Positions 49,510-56,120 of a stretch of DNA of 64,000 nucleotides are shown here, in pieces. The DNA comes from Magnetococcales bacterium (lineage in GTDB: Bacteria; Pseudomonadota; Magnetococcia; Magnetococcales; Magnetaquicoccaceae), in the NCBI GenBank assembly GCA_011089965.1, contig JAANAU010000016.1, positions 1 to 64,000 of the forward strand, written 5' to 3'. The position numbers and the translations under genes are program-made. Within the stretch, counting starts at the first letter, position 1, and every line of letters begins with the position of its first letter. The notes beneath the pieces are model-generated. The model was not told where the DNA came from. It did not search any database and worked only from the letters and a program-made list of their open reading frames with translations.

Positions 49510-50007
49510 ATGGGGGTTTCGCGACTGTTCGCGGCGGCATTGCTGCTGACTCTATCCTGGGCGATTCCGGATGCGGAAGGGTCGTCCTACAAGGAAGTGT
49601 ACAAGAGTGGCCGATTTACGGTGCGCAAGGTCGAAGGGGCTTGCAAACTGGAGATCCTGTTGGCCAAAAACGAACGGGATCATCAAGCGATTCTGGCATT
49701 GTTCCCCTCTGAAGAGTATTATGGTGAGTTGTTCACAGAGCGGGAAAAAATGGGTTTGGCGCGTGACAAGGTGTTGATCGGCTTTGACAACGGCAAGCCG
49801 CGCAGCATTCCTTTTGTGCCGGATGCCGATGCCAAGGACAGTTATTGGCGTTGGCAATACCTGGAAGACACCCAGGAGCTGTTGGGGCAGATCCAGAAAC
49901 GTGGCGAGATGCGGGTCAGCTTCTCCAATGGCACCAAAACCTTTGAATATGCGGTGCCTCTCAAGGGCAGCGGCAAGGCTGTGGCAGCCTTGCGCAGTTG
50001 TCGTTGA
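49510..50007 (+). CDS. secreted protein of unknown function
   Basis: The 165-residue product starts at ATG 49510 behind a perfect AGGAGG. A signal peptide (LFAAALLLTLSWAIPDAEG) is followed by a mature domain with two Cys (one early in VEGACKLEILL and one at the C-terminus, LRSCR), probably forming a disulfide. I do not recognise the family. It is convergent with pyrE (24 bp between stops) and divergent from metH. Confidence 0.72.
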   Translation: MGVSRLFAAALLLTLSWAIPDAEGSSYKEVYKSGRFTVRKVEGACKLEILLAKNERDHQAILALFPSEEYYGELFTEREKMGLARDKVLIGFDNGKPRSIPFVPDADAKDSYWRWQYLEDTQELLGQIQKRGEMRVSFSNGTKTFEYAVPLKGSGKAVAALRSCR

Positions 50008-50031
50008 TCCTCGCAAGGAGGGGGGAAGGTG

Positions 50032-50676
50032 TCACACCCCCCACTGGGTGCGATAGGCCTGAATGGCGTGCAGGTGGTTGGTGTGTTCCGGTTGGTTGGC
50101 CAGCAGATCGATCAGATCCTGCAACCCGGCAATGGCAATGACTGGCACCTGATAGGTGGTTTGGATCTCCTGGGTGGCGCTGGTTGAGCCGAGACCCCGT
50201 TCCTGGCGATCCAGGGCGATCACCACGCCGGCCAGTTGTGCCCGGGCGGCCTGAATCAGGGTGACCGATTCCCGGATCGAGGTGCCCGCACTGATCACAT
50301 CATCGATGATCATGACTCTTCCTTGCAGCGGAGCACCGATCAGGGTGCCGCCTTCTCCATGATCCTTGGTCTCCTTGCGATTGTAGGCAAACGGGATGGT
50401 GCGGTTGTGGTCCCGGCTCAGGGCCACGGCAGTTGTGGCTGCCAGGGTGATCCCTTTGTACGCCGGTCCGAACAGCATATCGAACGGGATTTGGCTCTGC
50501 ATCAATGTGGCGGCATAGAAACTGCCCAGGCGGGAGAGTCGTTCCCCGTCGTGGAACAGTCCGGCATTGAAAAAATAGGGGCTGGTGCGGCCAGCCTTGG
50601 TTTGAAACGTGCCAAAGCGCAACACTTGGCAATCGATGGCAAACCGCAAGAATGCGGTGGCAGTTGAGTTGGTCAT
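50032..50676 (-). CDS. pyrE: orotate phosphoribosyltransferase
   Basis: The 214-residue product carries the PRPP-binding motif [17 protein letters not shown], the N-terminal [17 protein letters not shown] and the flexible-loop [13 protein letters not shown]. It forms OMP from orotate and PRPP in pyrimidine synthesis. ATG at 50676 is preferred to 50706. It is divergent from ftsB with only about 50 bp between the start codons. Confidence 0.96.
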   Translation of the reverse strand: MTNSTATAFLRFAIDCQVLRFGTFQTKAGRTSPYFFNAGLFHDGERLSRLGSFYAATLMQSQIPFDMLFGPAYKGITLAATTAVALSRDHNRTIPFAYNRKETKDHGEGGTLIGAPLQGRVMIIDDVISAGTSIRESVTLIQAARAQLAGVVIALDRQERGLGSTSATQEIQTTYQVPVIAIAGLQDLIDLLANQPEHTNHLHAIQAYRTQWGV

Positions 50677-50727
50677 GGGTGGTTCATCCCGGGGTTGAGG
50701 GTGCATGGAAATGGTGGAGTGTACGAC

Positions 50728-51021
50728 ATGAGTCAGGGAACCTCCAAGGGGGTCTTTTTGGGATTGGCCTTGTTGATCGCCAATGGTTGGGCGCAGTATC
50801 TGTTATGGTTTGGCAATCAGGGGTTGGTCCGTTGGCGTCAGACCGAAAAGGAGTTGATGGTGGTGCGTACCGAGGTCAACGAGGTGGAGGGACGCATTCA
50901 GGAGTTGAAGGAGGAGATCCGGTTGTTGGAAAAAGATCCGGCAGCAGTCGAAGGTGTGGCGCGGCGTGATCTGGGATTGGTTTATCCAGACGAAATTATT
51001 TTTATTGTTCCGAAAAAGTGA
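50728..51021 (+). CDS. ftsB: FtsB/DivIC-type septum protein
   Basis: The 97-residue protein has an N-terminal transmembrane helix (about 8-27) and then a heptad-rich coiled coil ([20 protein letters not shown]). It ends with the typical [17 protein letters not shown] segment that binds FtsL and FtsQ. FtsB links periplasmic divisome proteins. The frame is open from 50695, but ATG 50728 gives the standard architecture. Confidence 0.88.
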   Translation: MSQGTSKGVFLGLALLIANGWAQYLLWFGNQGLVRWRQTEKELMVVRTEVNEVEGRIQELKEEIRLLEKDPAAVEGVARRDLGLVYPDEIIFIVPKK

Positions 51022-51029
51022 GATGTTTT

Positions 51030-51222
51030 ATTATTGAAAAAAAAGAGGGGGGTCTGGGGGATTCATCCCCCAGGGTTTTAATGTTTGAAGATTTTAAAAT
51101 AAAAAATTATAAAATAGTTTATGTTTAAAAGATAAAAGATAAATGATAAAAGATACAAAGTCCCAGGGGTTTCACCCCTGGACCCTACCAGGGGGGTAAC
51201 CCCCCTGGACCCCTGATGTTGT
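51030..51222 (-). repeat. composite intergenic element, copy J (degenerate array)
   Basis: The right module (51037-51075, one extra G in the purine tract) is followed on the plus strand by an AT-rich spacer, a degenerate array of AAAAGATA-like units (51126-51156) and the left module (51160-51214). The tail beyond the pyrimidine tract is missing. It lies between the convergent ftsB and S24-repressor genes, with the right module facing ftsB. Confidence 0.9.
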
Positions 51223-51245
51223 CCTCCTCTCCAGGTTGGTGTATC

Positions 51246-51845
51246 TCAAATCCGTCGCCCGATCCAAACAACCCGTCCCGCAATCTCCACATGATCCAAC
51301 TCGGACAGAGCCACGCGCCTGTTTTTGTAAGCCGGATTGTCATGACCGATCTGTACCAAACCATCCAAGGTGTTTTGAAATCTCTTGGGCAGCATGAATC
51401 CGTCACTGTGTACGATATAAATCCCATCTCCAGCAAATCGATTGATCGTGCGATCAAACCATACCCAATCCCCATCCCGCAACAAAGGCTCCATCCCATC
51501 CCCACGCACGGATAACCCGACATACCCCTCAATCTCACCCATCCATGACCGTGGCTGTAACCCCTCGGGTGCCTGGAAATGACGTTCCGAACCCTCATCA
51601 ACCCTCCCGGTACGAAAAGAGACCACCCGCTCCGCCCCCTCCCCGGTCAATAACCAGGAGATGGAAACGTCACTTTTTTGAGCGATTTTCATCAACGTGG
51701 CCGTGGTGGGCGAGGCGTTGCGCAACAAACCATACATGGTGGCCTTGGCAATGCCGAAACGTGCTGCCCACACAAACGGAGCTTCCTGACCAATGATGCG
51801 CATCAAACGCTGATTGAAACCTGGAATGGGTTGCTTGCGATGCAT
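51246..51845 (-). CDS. Mu-like phage repressor, S24-type, lacking the catalytic serine
   Basis: The 199-residue product starts at ATG 51845 behind GGAG. The N-terminal helix-turn-helix region includes FGIAKATMYGLL, and the C-terminal peptidase_S24 domain reads VRGDGMEPLLRDGDWVWFD. The Ser nucleophile of the usual GDSMEP is Gly, while the general-base Lys (LPKRFQ) is kept. It is therefore probably a non-cleavable repressor. It is divergent from gam and mor, the arrangement of a phage immunity region. Confidence 0.85.
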   Translation of the reverse strand: MHRKQPIPGFNQRLMRIIGQEAPFVWAARFGIAKATMYGLLRNASPTTATLMKIAQKSDVSISWLLTGEGAERVVSFRTGRVDEGSERHFQAPEGLQPRSWMGEIEGYVGLSVRGDGMEPLLRDGDWVWFDRTINRFAGDGIYIVHSDGFMLPKRFQNTLDGLVQIGHDNPAYKNRRVALSELDHVEIAGRVVWIGRRI

Positions 51846-52058
51846 GAGAGACTCCTTTGTATGAAATACCGAACTGGATATTAATAATTTAAATTTCAAT
51901 AATTAATTTATTCAAGGGCTGTGCATGATTATAAATAATCCATAATGCCGTGCAAGGGTATTTTTTATTTCTTTTCGCTTGACAAACTGGAAATTAAATT
52001 CGAGTATGCGGAGGAGTGCAATTATTGAAAACCGAACTGACCAGGTGGAGAGGAGAGC
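51846..52058 (+). promoter_or_regulatory. repressor/gam control region
   Basis: This 213-bp AT-rich divergent region has a good plus-strand promoter: TTGACA (51979-51984), 17 bp, GAGTAT (52002-52007). The 9-mer ACCGAACTG occurs twice, near 51868 and 52030, and could be part of an operator. GAGGAG precedes the gam ATG. Confidence 0.55.
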
Positions 52059-52622
52059 ATGGCCGCACGTAAACGCAAACAATCGCAACCATCCATGACC
52101 GTGGCAGATCTGCACGCTGCCAATCAAGTTTTGGGGGAGATCGCCCAACTGCAACGCAGCCTCCATGCCATTGAGGCAGATATGCATGCCAGCATTGATA
52201 AGATCAAACAGAGCGCCCTGGCCTTTGCCGCACCCCGTCGTGCCCGTCTGGCCCGTCTGGCCCGCGGACTTTCAGCCTTTGCCGAAACCCACAAGGAGAG
52301 TCTGTTTGCCAAACGGCGCGGGGTGGAGTTGGCATGCGGAGCCTTGGGATTCCGCCGCTCCAGCAGGCTCAAACCACAGGGGCGCGGCAGTTGGGATCAG
52401 GTGCTGGACCGGATCAAAGAGCTGGGGGCAACCGAGGCGTTGCGCATTCGCGAGGATGTCAATCGCGAAGCATTGCGCGGCTGGCCGGATGCCCGTTTGC
52501 AAGAGGTTGGGGTGAATCGGGTGGAACAGGATCTGTTCTGGTATGAGGTCAAATTGGATCTTTTGCATCACAGGCTCCCCCGGATGGGAGACAACGTCAA
52601 CAGCGTGGAGACAACAGGATGA
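52059..52622 (+). CDS. Mu Gam-like DNA-end-binding protein
   Basis: The 187-residue product has an N-terminal coiled coil (EIAQLQRSLHAIEADMHASI), the ETHKESLFAKRRGVEL segment and a conserved GFRRS core. EALRIREDVNREAL and VGVNRVEQDLFWYEVKL follow. This is the pattern of the Mu Gam/host-nuclease-inhibitor family. Mu Gam dimers encircle DNA ends and block exonucleases, and they are related to Ku. It overlaps mor by 4 bp. Its persistence without Mu transposase genes suggests a domesticated role. Confidence 0.88.
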   Translation: MAARKRKQSQPSMTVADLHAANQVLGEIAQLQRSLHAIEADMHASIDKIKQSALAFAAPRRARLARLARGLSAFAETHKESLFAKRRGVELACGALGFRRSSRLKPQGRGSWDQVLDRIKELGATEALRIREDVNREALRGWPDARLQEVGVNRVEQDLFWYEVKLDLLHHRLPRMGDNVNSVETTG

Positions 52623-52993
52623 ATGACAACGGCTTGGAGTTGATTTTGAAGGAGGAACTGCCCGACTCATTGGCTGAGATCGCCGAGGTGATCGGTCGGG
52701 AGGGGGCGTTGCAACTGGTGGATGCCTGTGGGGGGACGCGCATTTTCGTGCCGCGCAAGCTGCGGGTGCAACACAAACTGGTGACTTTGTTGGGGTATGA
52801 ACAGGCGCGGCGTCTGTCGCACCATTTTGGCGGCGAAACCCTGACCGTGGTGCGGGCTGCCGAACTGTTGCGTCGTCGTCGCAATCGGGAGATTGTGCGA
52901 CGCTATGATGCAGGTGACGGTGTGCGGCAACTGGCACGGGATCACGCTCTGACCGAACGACAGATCTATTCGATCCTCTCGTGCGTGGCCTGA
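52619..52993 (+). CDS. Mor-family transcription activator (Mu-like)
   Basis: The 124-residue product matches the Mor/C activator pattern of Mu-like phages: LPDSLAEIAEVIGREGAL, CGGTRIFVP, and a C-terminal helix-turn-helix with RNREIVRRYDAG and LTERQIYSIL. Mor activates the middle promoter in Mu. The start overlaps the gam stop (ATGA), and a strong terminator follows immediately, so gam-mor forms a closed two-gene unit. Confidence 0.88.
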   Translation: MNDNGLELILKEELPDSLAEIAEVIGREGALQLVDACGGTRIFVPRKLRVQHKLVTLLGYEQARRLSHHFGGETLTVVRAAELLRRRRNREIVRRYDAGDGVRQLARDHALTERQIYSILSCVA

Positions 52994-52997
52994 AAAC

Positions 52998-53046
52998 AAA
53001 CGCCCCGTGCCGGATGAAACGGCGGAAACGGGGCGTTTTGATTTTG
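52998..53046. terminator. bidirectional intrinsic terminator after mor
   Basis: An 11-bp stem AAACGCCCCGT / ACGGGGCGTTT (52998-53008 and 53028-53038) encloses an inner GCCG / CGGC hairpin. It is followed by TTTTGATTTT on the plus strand and by TTTGTTTT on the minus strand. It serves the convergent mor and Rossmann-MCP genes. Confidence 0.9.
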
Positions 53047-53048
53047 TT

Positions 53049-53696
53049 TCATAACACCTTTTTCAAGGATTGATCGATGCGTTTGGACATGGCGGAGATT
53101 TCGCTGATCACCCGGTCGATGTCACCGGCCAGATCCCGGGCCACCCGTGCCGTGCTTTTCACTTCCCCGGCCACCACGGCGAACCCCTTGCCGAATTCAC
53201 CGGCGCGGGAGGCTTGAATGCCGGCATTGATGGCCAGAACCTCCAGTTCATTGGAGATTTTTTCGATGCCGTGCAAGGTTTTGGAGACATCCCGGGTGTT
53301 GCGGTCGATCTCCTGACGCACGCTGGCCAGATCGGCAAAGACCTGATGGTTGGCCTGACCGCGCTGCTCGCTGAACACCTTGTAGAGCATCACCATGACA
53401 GCACCTGGAATCACCCCGGTGTGCCCCACGGCATCATGGATCACACGGGTGGTATCCGGTGAACCGGAACAGTCGACCACCAGATCGGGTTTGAAATTCT
53501 TCAGGGCAACCTCGGGTTTGGTGAGGGTTTTGATGCCCAGTTTTTTGGCCATGGCCATGCCCGGTGCAGCAGAGTCCGGATCGGCCACGAAGAGGATTTC
53601 CACGCTTTTGTTGTGGGAAAAGAGTTCCAGGATTTCGCATCCATCCTTGCCGGCACCCATGATGCCGATTTTTTTGCCATGTTCACTGGTTGCCAT
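53049..53696 (-). CDS. hybrid of a Rossmann nucleotide-binding fold and a chemoreceptor signalling tip
   Basis: The 215-residue soluble protein has a Rossmann-like N-terminal half (GIMGAGKDGCEILELF with GxGxxG, VADPDSAAPG, LVVDCSGSPDTTRVI). It continues into a short coiled-coil hairpin matching the MCP tip (LEVLAINAGIQASRAGEFGK then GFAVVAGEVKSTARV). There is no transmembrane or ligand domain. This suggests a cytoplasmic receptor that reads a nucleotide or cofactor and couples to CheA/CheW, but the hairpin is far shorter than in normal receptors, so it could instead be an interaction or decoy module. It is convergent with mor. Confidence 0.82.
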   Translation of the reverse strand: MATSEHGKKIGIMGAGKDGCEILELFSHNKSVEILFVADPDSAAPGMAMAKKLGIKTLTKPEVALKNFKPDLVVDCSGSPDTTRVIHDAVGHTGVIPGAVMVMLYKVFSEQRGQANHQVFADLASVRQEIDRNTRDVSKTLHGIEKISNELEVLAINAGIQASRAGEFGKGFAVVAGEVKSTARVARDLAGDIDRVISEISAMSKRIDQSLKKVL

Positions 53697-53967
53697 GATT
53701 GCTTCACCTTGTGGTGTCGAGTCGCCATTACGATCAAGACGCGGTTTTGATTACGGGTCCGACTGCCTGCCGTCTGTCATTCAACATAACAAAGATTCCC
53801 GCTCAAGTAACGGGGTTTATTGTCAAAGCGTTGCAATTCCTGCTGGAAGGACAGACCGTTTCGTTGCAGCCTTTCATGTTTTTATATGTCGTAATTTTCT
53901 GTAGGATCATCAATGATTTGCGCAACAAGCAGGCACTTTAACCACTCCATTTCCCCCTGGATCGGTC

Positions 53968-54444
53968 ATGATGGCTTCAGAGTACGATCAAAATGATGAA
54001 GACGTGACAAGCCAATTTACCAAAAAAATGCCAGCACGTCAAGCATGGCCGCCGCAGAGTTCCGCTTCCCTGGCAGAGACGCGCATGGAGCAGGTGGTGG
54101 GTTCGTTGGCAGGAGCGCAGCGCGAGCAGTTGGTCAGTCATCTGCTGGATCTCTATTTGAAGCTGCATCGTGAGGCTGTGGAGGCGGTGGCAGGCAGTGA
54201 TCTGGCCCCATTGGCACGGGTGGATGCTTTGTCCCGTTTGTCTCAGGCTTTGGATCGGACTTTGCGCGCCTTGAGCAAGGCCAGTCCGGAGTTGTCTCGT
54301 TTGGCGGTGGCCAAATGGGTTTTGGAGCGTCAGGCCGCGTTCATCAAAACGCGCTTTCCTTGTCATCTGGAGGCCTTTGTCGAGATCCTGGAGCCGTTCG
54401 GTGCCGAGTTGGTCCGTGAGACCAGCAAGGGTTGCGGCTATTGA
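53968..54444 (+). CDS. DUF1804-like (Mu-like phage) protein fragment
   Basis: The 158-residue product has a low-complexity N-terminus and a helical C-terminal ~110 residues (LARVDALSRLSQALDRTLRA, SRLAVAKWVLERQAAF, EAFVEILEPFGAEL). These resemble the C-terminal half of DUF1804 proteins of Mu-like phages. The N-terminal helix-turn-helix expected in that family is absent. Given the Mu-like genes 1 kb away, a decayed or repurposed phage gene is likely. The family call is from pattern memory only. An alternative start is at 53971. Confidence 0.6.
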   Translation: MMASEYDQNDEDVTSQFTKKMPARQAWPPQSSASLAETRMEQVVGSLAGAQREQLVSHLLDLYLKLHREAVEAVAGSDLAPLARVDALSRLSQALDRTLRALSKASPELSRLAVAKWVLERQAAFIKTRFPCHLEAFVEILEPFGAELVRETSKGCGY

Positions 54445-54636
54445 GTGCCAACCAAGAGGATGTTTGGCAAGAGGGGGTTGTGGATTCTTCTCTCCATGGT
54501 TATAAAATAAATTTTATAATTATTTGATTTTGTTTGTGTTATGGAAACAACAAGCCCTGCGCTTCATGAATAATGCCGAAATGAATCAATCATGGTGTCT
54601 TCTGTTCATAATTTTTTTACCTGTGTTGGATTCAAC

Positions 54637-54666
54637 TTGACATGATCAAACCGAATTCATTAACAT
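54637..54666 (+). promoter_or_regulatory. sigma70-like promoter for the lipoprotein pair
   Basis: TTGACA (54637-54642) and TAACAT (54661-54666) are 18 bp apart, about 78 bp upstream of the first lipoprotein start. The 299-bp gap from 54445 is strongly AT-rich and shows no other recognisable feature. Confidence 0.5.
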
Positions 54667-54743
54667 CCTATTAAAATGGTAACTGCTCATCCTGTTCTTG
54701 GTAGTATTTTCTGTCATGGTCGTCTTGCCTGAAAGAACTCGAC

Positions 54744-55133
54744 ATGCGCAAACGATATGCTTTTGTTAAATTTATCATGGTTTTTATGTTGTTTTTTTAT
54801 CTTGCTGCATGCGCGCAGGTCAAAGTGTATAAAGATAATGATGTTGTGGAGGAGTATTCTGTCTGGTTTGTCAAAACGATTCCTTCTGACTTTCATGCAT
54901 TGGCCTTGGCGCGCCAAGGTTTTGGAGTGTTTGTTTCCGGAAATGAATTTGTGGTTGGCGCCTTGGATGAAAAACGTATCTATGTGCAAGATATGGAATC
55001 ATGTAAAGTGATCACATTTGTGGAAGATGAGCGTCAGTTGGACGCGATCCAGAAGCAGTTGTGTGCAATGAATCATTCTCTAGGTGAAATTTGTATCGTT
55101 TCCCATCAGACAAGAAGGAAGAAATGTCCATGA
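54744..55133 (+). CDS. small lipoprotein of unknown function
   Basis: The 129-residue product has a signal peptide with lipobox LAAC (Cys23) and a short mature domain containing three further Cys. No family was recognised. Its base composition is more AT-rich than the core genes, which suggests acquired DNA. The last 10 bp overlap the start of the next lipoprotein gene, so the two form an operon. Confidence 0.7.
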   Translation: MRKRYAFVKFIMVFMLFFYLAACAQVKVYKDNDVVEEYSVWFVKTIPSDFHALALARQGFGVFVSGNEFVVGALDEKRIYVQDMESCKVITFVEDERQLDAIQKQLCAMNHSLGEICIVSHQTRRKKCP

Positions 55134-55828
55134 AAAGCAAGATTTTATTTTTGACAATGCCAGTGATCGGATTGTCCCTTGTTGGATGTGCCAATACAAT
55201 ACCGCAGGCCCCTTTGGTGTACACTTCCAAAGTGGTGTTTGGGGTTGATGTCAATACGGCGAATGCGACCGAGCAAACCCCAAGCATCAATATCGGCGTG
55301 AAGACGATTGATGCAGCCTATGTGCCAGTGGCTGTTGCGAAAAATAACAAGAATGATGATTCAACCAAGCCTGCGCGATTTGATGATGTCGTTTTGTTGA
55401 CTGGCAAGTCAGATAAAGATGATCCTAATGGAGGAAATGATAAAAAATTAGGAGATGCCTATTCCGTGTTTGGATCGTTCGAGGGCAAGACTGCTGTATC
55501 CAGCGCATCTACCGATTTTGAGATGGGTAAAGTCTTTTCCACCGGAATTGCTGCCCAAACCCTGGCAACGGCTGTCAAGAAGCAGGCGAGTAAAAAAGTC
55601 CTCATGAAATGCTTTGAGGCCGTGGAGAGCGCGACCGGAAGTGAGAAAACGAAATTAATCACAGCCTGTGAAAACTTGGCAATAGCTGAAAAAGTTCTTG
55701 CTGAAGCAGAGAATAAACCGGCATCAGGAGCACCGGGAGCACCGGGAGCACCGGGAGCACCGGGAGCACCGGGAGCACCGGGAGCACCGGGATCTGCGAC
55801 TCCGAAACCACCAGCACCAAAAAAGTGA
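55124..55828 (+). CDS. lipoprotein with collagen-like Gly-Ala-Pro tail
   Basis: The product has about 234 residues from ATG 55124 (AGGA upstream). Lipobox LVGC is followed by a mature domain of unknown fold that includes a Lys/Asp/Asn-rich segment (KNNKNDDSTKP, KSDKDDPNGGNDKK). The C-terminal tail has seven Gly-Ala-Pro triplet-pair repeats and ends TPKPPAPKK. The tail is encoded by a 9-bp minisatellite, so its length is likely to vary. I infer a surface-exposed stalk. A strong terminator follows. Confidence 0.72.
   Translation: MSMKSKILFLTMPVIGLSLVGCANTIPQAPLVYTSKVVFGVDVNTANATEQTPSINIGVKTIDAAYVPVAVAKNNKNDDSTKPARFDDVVLLTGKSDKDDPNGGNDKKLGDAYSVFGSFEGKTAVSSASTDFEMGKVFSTGIAAQTLATAVKKQASKKVLMKCFEAVESATGSEKTKLITACENLAIAEKVLAEAENKPASGAPGAPGAPGAPGAPGAPGAPGSATPKPPAPKK
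55727..55789 (+). repeat. 9-bp coding minisatellite (GGAGCACCG) x7
   Basis: Seven perfect copies of GGAGCACCG encode Gly-Ala-Pro triplets inside the lipoprotein gene. The perfect identity of the codons indicates recent slippage expansion rather than protein-level conservation. Confidence 0.97.
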
Positions 55829-55915
55829 ACATCTATCAATACTAAGTAGATTCAATGTCTGGCGGCCCGGATCAATTTTTTTCTTTGGTGTGGTGTTGAC
55901 CAGATCATACAGTCA

Positions 55916-55954
55916 GGGTGGTGCAAATGCAGGTGATTTGCACCACCCTTTTTT
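55916..55954 (+). terminator. intrinsic terminator after lipoprotein operon
   Basis: A 13-bp stem GGGTGGTGCAAAT / ATTTGCACCACCC with loop GCAGGTG is followed by TTTTTT (55949-55954). The ~165 bp between here and the AAA ATPase gene should hold that operon's promoter, which I could not pin down. Confidence 0.92.
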
Positions 55955-56120
55955 ATTGCCCGTTCGGGCGACCTCTCCTGGCTTCTGGCCAACTCTCCGA
56001 AAACCATCTAGAATGACGGATTGTCACACCTCTGCAAGCTCTGTTGCGGCTGTTGTTTTGGTATTCGGCGGGCTGTGTGTGTTGAATTGAAATCTTACAG
56101 GATCAATGGGGATCTGAATC

